Below, piece by piece: positions 34,391 through 42,288 of a stretch of 47,929 nucleotides of DNA. Below the pieces are notes generated by a model that saw only the letters and a program-made list of their open reading frames with translations, was not told the origin of the DNA and ran no database searches. The stretch comes from Rhodospirillaceae bacterium (GTDB taxonomy: Bacteria > Pseudomonadota > Alphaproteobacteria > UBA828). The stretch lies in the NCBI GenBank assembly GCA_018666805.1, contig JABIXB010000309.1:1-47929 (forward strand), in the 5' to 3' direction. The position numbers and the translations under genes were made by a program. Position 1 is the first letter of the stretch. Each line of letters starts with the position of its first letter.

Positions 34391-35455
34391 ATGGCGGATA
34401 ACGAACTAATCCGCTTGACCGAGCTTTCCCATGGCGGCGGCTGCGGCTGCAAGATCGCGCCGGCGGTGCTCAAGAATATCCTCGCCGATCTGCCGCCCTC
34501 CTTTGCCGATCCGGCCCTGCTCGTCGGCAATGATTCAAGCGACGATGCCGCCGTCTACCAGATCGACAATGGCCAGGCGGTCGTCGCCACCACCGATTTT
34601 TTCATGCCGATCGTCGATGATCCATTTGACTTCGGCCGCATCGCCGCGACCAACGCGCTCTCCGATGTTTACGCCACCGGGGCACGGCCGATCATGGCGC
34701 TGGCGATTGTCGGCATGCCGATCGATAAGTTGCCGGTATCTGTGATCCAGAAAATTCTCGCCGGTGGCGCCGCCGCTTGCGACGCGGCGGGAATCGCCAT
34801 CGCCGGCGGCCACTCGATCGATGCGCCGGAGCCGATCTACGGCCTCGCCGCGATGGGCTTGGTCGCGCCCGAGCGCATCAAGCGCAACGACACCGCCCAG
34901 GCCGGCGATGTGCTGATCCTCGGCAAGCCGCTCGGCATCGGCATTTTGAGCGGTGCGCTACAGCGCGGTGAGCTTGACGATGCCGGCTACCAAGAAATGC
35001 TCGAAACGACGACCCAGCTCAACAAGATTGGCACGGCGCTGGGCGGTCTCTCCACCGTGCATGCCATGACCGATGTCACCGGCTTTGGCCTGTTGGGGCA
35101 CCTCTTGGAAATGTGCCGCGGCAGCAGCCTCACCGCGTCACTGGATTTTAGCGCCTTGCCGATCCTGCCAACGGCGCGGAAGTTCGCCGAGGCTGGCGCC
35201 AGCACCGGCGCGGCAACGCGCAATTGGGCGAGCTATGGCCATGAGGTACACCTGCCGGAAAATATTCCGGCTTGGGGCCAAAGCATCCTCTGCGATCCGC
35301 AAACCAGCGGCGGGCTGTTGGTCGCCTGTGCATCGCATGCGGTGGATTCGGTGCTCGCCATGTTTCACGATTGCGGCTTTGCCGCCACCGTGCGGATCGG
35401 AGAATTGACGGCGGGTGAGGCGGAAGTCAGGGTATCGTCTGGCGACAGCGCATAA
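34391..35455 (+). CDS. selD: Selenide, water dikinase (selenophosphate synthetase)
   Basis: The 354-residue enzyme makes monoselenophosphate from selenide and ATP. The catalytic segment is SHGGGCGCK with Cys18 and Lys21 matching the essential Cys17 and Lys20 of E. coli SelD, so this SelD is the Cys form and not itself a selenoprotein. An ATP-binding Asp/Gly region (DDAAVYQID near 53) and the GGHSID segment near 138 are typical. It starts 24 bases after the stop of the ArsM-like gene, preceded by AGGAGAG, and is followed 15 bases later by the GrdB-like gene, giving a three-gene operon. Confidence 0.97.
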   Translation: MADNELIRLTELSHGGGCGCKIAPAVLKNILADLPPSFADPALLVGNDSSDDAAVYQIDNGQAVVATTDFFMPIVDDPFDFGRIAATNALSDVYATGARPIMALAIVGMPIDKLPVSVIQKILAGGAAACDAAGIAIAGGHSIDAPEPIYGLAAMGLVAPERIKRNDTAQAGDVLILGKPLGIGILSGALQRGELDDAGYQEMLETTTQLNKIGTALGGLSTVHAMTDVTGFGLLGHLLEMCRGSSLTASLDFSALPILPTARKFAEAGASTGAATRNWASYGHEVHLPENIPAWGQSILCDPQTSGGLLVACASHAVDSVLAMFHDCGFAATVRIGELTAGEAEVRVSSGDSA

Positions 35456-35470
35456 CAACAAGGAGGTCGC

Positions 35471-36697
35471 ATGGCCCGGCTGCAAGACATCGACGCGCTG
35501 ATGCGCGAGGAATTGATAGAACTCGAATGCCCCAAATTCGGCAGCGACCCGTGGGTCGATGCACCGAAATTAGCCGAGAGCCGGGTGGCCGTGATCTCAA
35601 CCGCCGGGCTACAACGGCGCGGCGACCGGCCGTTCGATCTCGGCGCCGCCGATTATCGCGTCATTTTGGGCGAGACGGCGGCGGAAGATTTGGTCATGAG
35701 CCACATTTCGACCAATTTCGACCGCGCCGGCTATCAGCAGGACATGAATGTCTGCTTCCCCATCGACCGGCTCAATGAACTGGCCGAAGAAGGCGTCATC
35801 GGCTCGGTGGCGAAATACCATTATTCCTTCATGGGGGCGACGGCGCCCGAGGATATGGAAGCGCCAGCGCGCCAACTCGCCGGCCTGCTGAAAGCCGATA
35901 ACGTCAACGCGGTAATGCTCATCCCCGTCTGACCATTTTGCACGCGCGCCGTGGGCGGGCTGGCACATTATTTGGAAGAGGACGGGCTGGCGACGACGCA
36001 GATCAGCCTGATTCGCCTGCACAGCGAAAAAACCCGCCCGCCGCGCGCACTCTGGGTGCCGTTCGAACTCGGCCGCCCGCTCGGCCCGCCAAACGATGCC
36101 GCCTTTCAGCGCCGTGTGCTGATGGCGACACTGGGTCTGTTTGCCGCCAAGAGCGGCCCGGTGCTCGAGGACTACGCGGAAGACGCGGCCAAGGCGACGG
36201 AAGACGAGATGGAAGGCTGGGTGTGCCCGATCAACCTCTCCCCGCCAGCCCTGGAGTCAAACGGCGCGGCGCCGGACGCCGGGGTGATAAGCGAGATGAA
36301 GAGCCTCTGGCCATGGTACGACATGGCGCTGGAAAAGCATGGCCGCAACAATCTCGGCGCCAGCGGCTTGGCGCTTGAAGGTGCGCGCAGCGTCGTGCTG
36401 TCCTTCTCGACCGGCGAGCCCGAGGAGGCATCCGTGCCGGGTGTCTCGCGCGGCGAAGGCCTGCGCCTCGCGGTCGACGACATCAAGGCCTTCTATGTCG
36501 ATGCCGCCACGGCCCAGCCGGGCAACGCCTCGGGCAGCGACGTGCAGGATTGGTTTTGGCGCGAAACGGCGTTCGCCAGGCTGTTGCATGACATGCGCCG
36601 GAAATTGATGGCGAGCTCTGATGAGGAGCTGGCGCTGATCGGCGAATGGTTTCTTGTTCCATCCTCGCATTTGCTCGAGGAGAGCTATTACCGCTAG
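35471..36697 (+). CDS. GrdB-like selenoprotein (glycine/sarcosine/betaine reductase selenoprotein B family)
   Basis: Read through the in-frame TGA at 35930-35932 this gives a 408-residue protein with Sec154 in the redox motif UPFC (U154-x-x-C157). The segments before it (LVMSHIS..., DMNVCFPIDRLNELAEEGVIG, YHYSFMG) and after it (TRAVGGLAHYLEEDGL) are characteristic of the selenoprotein B family, which attacks or reduces C-N or C-X bonds of glycine-type compounds in clostridia. In aerobic proteobacteria the role of these homologues is not established. Residues from about 250 to 408 form an extra C-terminal region I do not recognise. AAGGAGG lies just before the ATG. Confidence 0.88.
35945..35957 (+). 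promoter_or_regulatory. Probable SECIS hairpin of the GrdB-like gene
   Basis: The sequence after UGA can fold as CGC/GCG (or CGCC/GGCG) around a loop containing GTG, with a further TGC/GCA pairing at 35939-35941 and 35963-35965. The fold is weaker than in the methyltransferase gene. The apical sequence GCCGTGGGC starts 16 bases after UGA, nearly the same distance and sequence as in the first gene (GCCGTGTGC), which supports a common SelB target. Confidence 0.5.
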
Positions 36698-36770
36698 ATA
36701 AAACACGATATAATTCATATAGTTAAACGAATTTATTCAAACGCCGCGAGAACCCGCACGAGAACCCATC

Positions 36771-37343
36771 ATGCAATGGATAAAATCCTACAAAATGGAG
36801 CAGCCGGCGATTTGCGACCGCCTTATCAACGGCTTCAAAATGGCCAAGGAGCTGGGCTTCGTCCATGCCGGCATCAGCGCCAAGGGCGTCGATAAGGAGT
36901 GGAAGGATTCTGAGGATGTCAGCCTCAGCTGCCTGCCGATCGATATTTACACCGAGGTCGTGCATACCTACCGCCAGCATGTGATGGAAAGCATGCAGCT
37001 TTACATGAAGGATTTCCCGGCGCTGGCCACAAGCGGCGCCAAGATCGGTTTTCTCGAGCCGCCGCAAATCCAGCATTACGAGCCGGGCGGCGCCTTTTTC
37101 GGCGATCACTATGAATCGAGCGGGCTCGATCTATCGCACCGTGTGCTCGCCTTCATGACCAACCTCAACACGGTAAAAAAAGGCGGCGGCACGGAGTTTC
37201 TCTATCAGGAATATATCAGTGCGGCCAAAAAGGGCGTCACCAACATCTGGCCGGCCGGCTTCACCCACACTCACCGCGGTATCCCGGCGCCGAAAGAGCA
37301 CAAATACATCATCACCGGCTGGCTCAGCTATATCGGTTCCTGA
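36771..37343 (+). CDS. 2-oxoglutarate/Fe(II) oxygenase-like protein, copy 1
   Basis: The 190-residue protein resembles prolyl 4-hydroxylase-type double-stranded beta-helix enzymes. The line YEPGGAFFGDHYE at 103-115 corresponds to YxxGxxYxxHxD, with His113 and Glu115, so the usual aspartate ligand is glutamate. The distal ligand is His168 in THRGIP and a 2-oxoglutarate-binding Lys178 follows in KYIITGW. A target (protein side chain or small molecule) is not evident. The gene starts 74 bases after the GrdB-like gene, and its second copy lies 33 bases downstream. No good Shine-Dalgarno site precedes the ATG. Confidence 0.75.
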   Translation: MQWIKSYKMEQPAICDRLINGFKMAKELGFVHAGISAKGVDKEWKDSEDVSLSCLPIDIYTEVVHTYRQHVMESMQLYMKDFPALATSGAKIGFLEPPQIQHYEPGGAFFGDHYESSGLDLSHRVLAFMTNLNTVKKGGGTEFLYQEYISAAKKGVTNIWPAGFTHTHRGIPAPKEHKYIITGWLSYIGS

Positions 37344-37376
37344 GCCCGGCGCCTTTCTGATTCAGCGAGAACCCGC

Positions 37377-37949
37377 ATGCGATGGATGAGAACCTACGAA
37401 ATGGAGCAGCCCGCCCTGTGCGAGCGCCTGATCGATGGGTTTTACGCGGCCAAGGAGCTTGGCTTTTCTCAACCCGGAATGAGCGCCCGGGGGCTCGATA
37501 AAAGCTGGAAGGATTCCGAGGATGTCAGCATCAATTGCCTGCCTATGGATGATTATTCCAACACCGTGCACGACTATTTCGCCCATGTGATGGCAAGCCA
37601 CAGGCTCTATTTGGCTGAGTTTCCCGAGCTCGCCCGGCACGGCGCCAAGGTCGGCTTTTTGGACCCGCCGCAAATTCAGCATTACGAGCCGGGCGGCGCC
37701 TTCTTCGGCGATCACTATGAATCAAGCGGGCTCGATATCTCTCACCGGGTGCTCGCCTTCCTGACCAGCCTCAACGACATCAAAGAAGGCGGCGGCACCG
37801 AATTTATCGATCAGAAATTCGTCTGCCCGCCCGAGCGTGGCGTCACAAAAATCTGGCCAGCCGGCTTCACCCACACCCACCACGGCGTGCCGGCGCCGAC
37901 GGAAGACAAATTCATCATCACCGGTTGGCTCAGCTATATCGGCTCTTGA
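37377..37949 (+). CDS. 2-oxoglutarate/Fe(II) oxygenase-like protein, copy 2
   Basis: This 190-residue protein has the same length as the preceding gene and no gaps against it; most residues agree, including the segment PPQIQHYEPGGAFFGDHYE with the HxE pair and the distal His-x-G-x-P. The 5' leaders also share GAGAACCC just before the start. The pair is a tandem duplication that has diverged mainly at the N-terminal half and around residues 45-90. The stop overlaps the 3' end of the convergent etfB-like gene by 20 bases. Confidence 0.75.
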   Translation: MRWMRTYEMEQPALCERLIDGFYAAKELGFSQPGMSARGLDKSWKDSEDVSINCLPMDDYSNTVHDYFAHVMASHRLYLAEFPELARHGAKVGFLDPPQIQHYEPGGAFFGDHYESSGLDISHRVLAFLTSLNDIKEGGGTEFIDQKFVCPPERGVTKIWPAGFTHTHHGVPAPTEDKFIITGWLSYIGS

Positions 37950-38838
37950 GGCCAACGCCCGAGGCTTGCAAAAGCCGCTCCAATTCAAGCAACACCTCTT
38001 CCGAATGACCCTCCAACAGGGCATCGCTCTTTGCCGGCCTCGGCGCCGGCGCGCCGCCGCCTTTCATCATCAGCTTGGCGCGCTCGGCGGCGGAGAGAAC
38101 CGGGTTGAACTGGGCCACCGCGCGGCGCTTCGCCTTTGGCCTTGAGAGGCGGATTATTTCGCTGCGGTTTGCAGCCGGGCCAAGCGACGCACCCGCTGAT
38201 GTGAGATCCGCAAGCCCCAGCGTATTAAGCCGCCGCTTGCCCGCCTGTAGCATCGCCGCCAAACCGGGAATGCGCGGCAGGTTGATGCCATCCTCCACCG
38301 TGAGCAGCACCGGGGCTGAACATTCGACGGTTTCCCGGTCGCCACGGTCGAGGCGGCGTTCGACGGTGATTTTTCCGGCGCTATCCGGCGCGGCGATATT
38401 GATGATTTGCGAGACATGCGGGATCGCCAGTTGCGCCGCGAGATAAGGCCCGACCAGGCCGGCATTGCTGTCGATCGCCTCACGCCCGCAGAGGATCAAT
38501 TGAAAATCCTTATGCTGCGCCCAGGCAGCCAGGATGGCGGCGCTCGCCCAGGAATCGAGCGCCGCGCAGTCATCGTAGAGAATATGGTTTACCCGGTCGG
38601 CGCCCATGGCCAAGGCACGCCTGAGCCCGGTTTCAGCCGAGGCACCGCCGAGCGAGACAATTGAAATTTCCGTCGCGGGATTCTGTTCCTTGATCCTCAG
38701 CGCCGCTTCGATTGCCGCCGCATCGGACGGATTGATCATTTCGACATAATCGCCCGGGGCAATATTGAGTTGCTTCGGGTCCGAGCCGGTCTGGGCGTGC
38801 AGGAAGCGAACGGTTTTCATGCAGATTAGAATTTTCAT
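37930..38838 (-). CDS. etfB: Electron transfer flavoprotein beta subunit
   Basis: The 302-residue protein starts MKILICMKTV and has the beta-subunit fold, with NPSDAAAIEAALRIKE near 36, ALAMGADRVNHI near 75, and the nucleotide-binding CGREAIDSNAG near 121. It is longer than the usual 250 residues, with an extra C-terminal region of about 50 residues (KSDALLEGHSEEVLLELERLL). It is the last gene of an operon with the alpha subunit (ATGA overlap) and a DgcA-like dehydrogenase, which probably donates its electrons. Confidence 0.9.
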   Translation of the reverse strand: MKILICMKTVRFLHAQTGSDPKQLNIAPGDYVEMINPSDAAAIEAALRIKEQNPATEISIVSLGGASAETGLRRALAMGADRVNHILYDDCAALDSWASAAILAAWAQHKDFQLILCGREAIDSNAGLVGPYLAAQLAIPHVSQIINIAAPDSAGKITVERRLDRGDRETVECSAPVLLTVEDGINLPRIPGLAAMLQAGKRRLNTLGLADLTSAGASLGPAANRSEIIRLSRPKAKRRAVAQFNPVLSAAERAKLMMKGGGAPAPRPAKSDALLEGHSEEVLLELERLLQASGVGLKSRYS

Positions 38839-39842
38839 GCGCCACCGCCTCTTTTTGCGCCGTTCTTGAGGTGCGCCGTGAGATTTGCAATCAGCGTGTT
38901 GACGTCAGCGACAATGCCAAGATCGGCGTGCTTGAATATGGCCGCGTCGCGGTCGCTGTTGATGGCAATTTTTGTCGCTACCTGATCGATCCCCTTGGTG
39001 AAATATTCGGAACCCGAAATGCCGCAGAGTATGGCGAGCCGGGCCGAGATTGAGCGCCCGGTTTGGCCAATTTGCCGCTTGTGCGGGAGCACCCCACTGT
39101 CGATCACCGGCCGTGAGCCGCCGAGCGCGGCGCCGATAAGCTCTGCGAATTGCTCGTAGGCGGCAATATTTTCCTTCGCGCCAACGCCGTTGCCGAGCGC
39201 CACAACGATCTCCGCCTCGCGGATATCAACAGTTTTGGGATCGGCTTTTTGGCGGCTGGTGATTTCGAGCCGGGTCGGAATCGTCGCCAGCTCGACCGTA
39301 ACCTCGTGCCGCTGTGTGACCGTATCCCGTTTTGCATCTTCTGGATCGGGTAGATATTCAGGATCAAGGGTGGCCAAATTGGTGCCGCCGCCAGACGCCG
39401 TGAATGTTGCCTGCAGCCGGCCACTCTGTACCCGTTTGGTAAATTCGATCTCCGCCGCCGTCTCGATATTGCTGCAATTCATCACCAGCGGTGCGCCAAT
39501 GGCGGCAGCCAGGCGCGGCATCAGATCGCTGCCAAGCGAAGCGGCGAGGCTGAGGAACAGACGCGGCTGGTGACGTTGCACAAGCCCGCCCAGGAGCGCG
39601 GTGTAAATCTCGGGATGGTAATCCGCCAGGCTATCATCGCGCTGGTGATAGAGCCGGTTCACGCCGAACTTGCCCAGAGTCTCTTCCAGCCTGTCGATAT
39701 CGGGGCCGAGCAATATGGCGGTGAGATCGCCCTCCAGCGCATCGGCCAGGCGCCTGCCCTCGCGCATCAGGCCGTCGGCATAGGCGCCGAGCCGACCCTC
39801 CGCCGCCGCAAGCAACAGCCAGACATCGTTGGCGCCGGCCAT
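38835..39842 (-). CDS. etfA: Electron transfer flavoprotein alpha subunit
   Basis: The 335-residue protein has the alpha-subunit C-terminal FAD domain: LPHKRQIGQTGRSIS near 240, LAILCGISGSEYF near 257, and the conserved IAINSDRDAAIFKHADLGIV near 285. Electrons from the neighbouring flavoprotein would pass through it to ETF-ubiquinone oxidoreductase. The ATG at 39842 is chosen because the family N-terminus (VWLLLAAAEGRLG) begins directly after; an upstream extension of 30 residues overlaps the previous gene. Its TGA overlaps the etfB start (ATGA). Confidence 0.92.
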   Translation of the reverse strand: MAGANDVWLLLAAAEGRLGAYADGLMREGRRLADALEGDLTAILLGPDIDRLEETLGKFGVNRLYHQRDDSLADYHPEIYTALLGGLVQRHQPRLFLSLAASLGSDLMPRLAAAIGAPLVMNCSNIETAAEIEFTKRVQSGRLQATFTASGGGTNLATLDPEYLPDPEDAKRDTVTQRHEVTVELATIPTRLEITSRQKADPKTVDIREAEIVVALGNGVGAKENIAAYEQFAELIGAALGGSRPVIDSGVLPHKRQIGQTGRSISARLAILCGISGSEYFTKGIDQVATKIAINSDRDAAIFKHADLGIVADVNTLIANLTAHLKNGAKRGGGA

Positions 39843-39858
39843 TGGCTTAGCGGCCCGG

Positions 39859-41799
39859 CTAAATTTGCCGGCCGGCCAAGGCGCCCTCATAGATGACATC
39901 GATCGGCGCACGCGGCCACACCGCATCGCCAATCAGGCGGAAATTCTCCAACGTGCCGTCCGCCGCCATTTCATCGGCGAGATGCTGGACCATATCCTGG
40001 CCCCAGGCGAACACCACCATATCGATGCCTTCGAGGGTTTCGCTTTCACCCTTGCATTGCACCTCGGCCCAATCATCGCCGATGCGCTCGACATTGGTGT
40101 TGAGCCTGACGGTAATATTTTCGTCGGCCTCGATGCGCGGCAGAACGACCATCTGCTTGATGCCACCGAGATCGGCGCCGATTGCATCGGCGTCATCGAT
40201 GACGGTGCACTTACAGCCATGCTCGGAGAGAAATTCGGCGGTGGTCAAACCGATATTCTGGCCGCCGATAACCAACGCATTGCTGCCGATCTTGGTTTCG
40301 CCGAGCAATACCTTGGCGTAATCGCTGACCAGCGGTTTATCGATACCGGGCACATAGGGCGGCATGAAGGGTTTCGTTCCGGTCGCGAGGATGGTGACAT
40401 CGGGCTTCGCTGCCTTGATATCGGCAAGCGTCATCTCCTCGCCGAGATGGACATCGACGCCCGACGCATTGACGGAGTGAATGCGGTAGCGCGCCGCCTG
40501 CCACCATTCCTCGCGGTACTGGCCCTTCGACGCCCAGCGCACGGCGCCGCCAAGCTCATCCTCTTTCTCATAAAGGCTGACCTTGTGGCCGCGCTGCGCG
40601 GCGATGCGGGCGACTTCCATGCCGGCCAGGCCGCCACCGACAACGAGCACGGATTTCTTGTGCGCGGCCGGCTTCAGCGCCATCTCGCGCTCGCGCCCGG
40701 CGCACGGGTTGACCGTGCAACGAACGCGCTGATCGCCGAACATCAAATCGATGCATTTATTACACGCCATGCACATGTTGATGTCTTCGAGCTCGCCCTT
40801 TTGTGTTTTGGTGAGAATCTCCGGATCGGCATGGAAGGCGCGCAGCATATGCACATAGTCGCACTCGTTGCGCTCCAGCGCCTGTTCGGCAATGCGCATA
40901 TCGTTGAGCCGCCCGGTGGCGATAACCGGAATATCGAGCACTTCCTTCATTCCGGCGGCATAAGGCAGCAGGCTACCGGGGGCGAAATCCATGGTGTGGA
41001 TGATCATCTGCGCCGATTCATAAATACCCGAACTGACATCGACATAATCGAGCCCCAAACCTTCGAGATGTTTGATAAAGGCGCGCGTGTCTTCCAGCGT
41101 CAGGCCGCCTTCGACGAATTCGTCCGCCGTGATGCGGTAGCCGATCGGGTGGTTGTCGCCGAGTTCGTTGCGCACGGCCTGATAGATCTCAGTGCCGAAG
41201 CGATAACGGTTTTCCAGGCTGCCGCCATATTCATCGGTGCGCTTGTTGGTGAAGGGCGACAGGAAGGAGTTCAGAATATAACCATGCGCGCCATGCAGGG
41301 TGACCATGTCATAGCCGGCTTCGCGCGCCCGCCGCGCCGCGGCGGCGTATTTCAGGGTGCACTCCTTGATGTCCTCGACGGTCATCTCGCGCGGCATATA
41401 GCCACCCGAGACGGCGCATGGGATGGGTGACGGCGCGACCGGCTGAAATCCGGTTTTATAGGTCGCGGCATTGCGCCCGGCATGTTGCAGCTCGGTAACG
41501 GCAATGGTGCCATATTCGTGCAGTGCATCGGTCAGGCGGCGGTGGCTGGCGATGTTGCTGTCGTCCCACAGGCCGAGCTGGTAGATATTTCCGCGTCCGA
41601 CCGGATCGATAAAGGTCGATTCCATGGTGATCATGCCGACATCGTTCTTGGCGCGCTCGACCATATAGTCGATATAGCGCTGGGTGACATTGCCGAGCCT
41701 GTCGCCCCATTGTTTCTCCATCGGACCCATCGAGGTGCGATTCTTGATTTTCAGATTCTTGATGTAGCCCGGTTCCAGCAGCTTCTCGAAGTCACCCAT
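39859..41799 (-). CDS. NADH:flavin oxidoreductase-type dehydrogenase (DgcA/TMADH-like)
   Basis: The 646-residue protein has an old-yellow-enzyme TIM barrel (about 1-335) with the segment HGAHGYILNSFLSP near 175, a cysteine cluster CMACNKCI...CTVNP at about 338-358 that binds [4Fe-4S], and a C-terminal FAD/NAD(P)-type domain starting with VLVVGGGLAGMEVA near 385. This is the architecture of trimethylamine and dimethylglycine dehydrogenases and dienoyl-CoA reductase. The cysteine that carries 6-S-cysteinyl-FMN in TMADH is absent (the region reads MGPMEKQWGD). With its own ETF operon, N-demethylation of a methylated amine or betaine is the best guess. Start at 41799 follows GGGGTG; a longer frame is not needed. 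Confidence 0.85.
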   Translation of the reverse strand: MGDFEKLLEPGYIKNLKIKNRTSMGPMEKQWGDRLGNVTQRYIDYMVERAKNDVGMITMESTFIDPVGRGNIYQLGLWDDSNIASHRRLTDALHEYGTIAVTELQHAGRNAATYKTGFQPVAPSPIPCAVSGGYMPREMTVEDIKECTLKYAAAARRAREAGYDMVTLHGAHGYILNSFLSPFTNKRTDEYGGSLENRYRFGTEIYQAVRNELGDNHPIGYRITADEFVEGGLTLEDTRAFIKHLEGLGLDYVDVSSGIYESAQMIIHTMDFAPGSLLPYAAGMKEVLDIPVIATGRLNDMRIAEQALERNECDYVHMLRAFHADPEILTKTQKGELEDINMCMACNKCIDLMFGDQRVRCTVNPCAGREREMALKPAAHKKSVLVVGGGLAGMEVARIAAQRGHKVSLYEKEDELGGAVRWASKGQYREEWWQAARYRIHSVNASGVDVHLGEEMTLADIKAAKPDVTILATGTKPFMPPYVPGIDKPLVSDYAKVLLGETKIGSNALVIGGQNIGLTTAEFLSEHGCKCTVIDDADAIGADLGGIKQMVVLPRIEADENITVRLNTNVERIGDDWAEVQCKGESETLEGIDMVVFAWGQDMVQHLADEMAADGTLENFRLIGDAVWPRAPIDVIYEGALAGRQI

Positions 41800-41821
41800 C
41801 TCAACACCCCACCTATCAAAC

Positions 41822-41850
41822 AAAAAAAAACCCGTCAGCATTTGACGGGT
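41822..41850 (-). terminator. Intrinsic terminator after the MoaD-like gene
   Basis: On the minus strand an 8-bp stem (ACCCGTCA/TGACGGGT) with a five-base loop is followed directly by eight or more T residues. It would end transcripts of the MoaD-like gene just before the DgcA-like gene, which therefore needs its own promoter. Confidence 0.85.
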
Positions 41851-41887
41851 CTTTCGCTCGAACGGCGTTGATGTATGTCAAATGGCG

Positions 41888-42136
41888 CTATCCGCCGCCT
41901 ATACGCGGCAGAAAATAGACCTCGCTGTCCGATTCAATGCGCTCCAAGAACGGGTCCTGGTAAATCAGGCCGTCTATGGCGACCGCCATTTCCCGGTTGA
42001 TCTCAGGTCCGATACCGGGAAATCGCTCTTCCAAAACAGCGACGAGGCGGCGCACATCCACCGCCTCGATCTCAAACTCCGTCTGGCCGCCGGCATATTG
42101 ATTGCCAAGGCCGGAAGTGAGGATGATACGCGCCAT
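41888..42136 (-). CDS. MoaD/ThiS-family sulfur carrier-like protein
   Basis: The 82-residue ubiquitin-like protein ends in RIGGG, with the terminal Gly-Gly that sulfur carriers use to form a thiocarboxylate; an extra third glycine follows. It would supply sulfur for molybdopterin or another cofactor. The ATG at 42136 (MARIILTSG) is chosen over one eight codons upstream. The position downstream of a molybdenum hydroxylase operon suggests a link to cofactor supply. A structured repeat separates it from that operon. Confidence 0.75.
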   Translation of the reverse strand: MARIILTSGLGNQYAGGQTEFEIEAVDVRRLVAVLEERFPGIGPEINREMAVAIDGLIYQDPFLERIESDSEVYFLPRIGGG

Positions 42137-42148
42137 GTTTATTTGGTA

Positions 42149-42280
42149 CCACCGGGGCATAGAAATGCCCCGTTGTATGTTCCCTCAGACGCCGGGCGGG
42201 GGCATCCGCCCCCTTGGCTACCTCGTATTAACTCGGGCGCGCGGTCGCGCTTGCCGGAATGCATGATGCATTCCGGATTC
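42149..42280 (-). repeat. Structured intergenic element, copy 2
   Basis: It begins eight bases after the TAG of the molybdenum hydroxylase gene with GAATCC, as copy 1 does. Stem 1 is CCGGAATGCA with a TCA loop (42254-42276), stem 2 is GGGGGC-GGAT-GCCCCC (42198-42213) and stem 3 has the loop TTCT (42150-42175, ten of eleven pairs). The two constant blocks equal those of copy 1. Compared with copy 1, about eight base pairs are changed on both sides so pairing is kept. It ends 12 bases before the MoaD-like start codon. Confidence 0.75.
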
Positions 42281-42288
42281 ATTTGCCC

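Noticed and set aside
39829-41430. A 533-codon open frame on the plus strand opposite the DgcA-like gene
   Set aside because: It lacks any recognisable domain and runs antisense to a gene with clear FMN, Fe-S and FAD motifs. Long antisense frames are common in GC-rich DNA.
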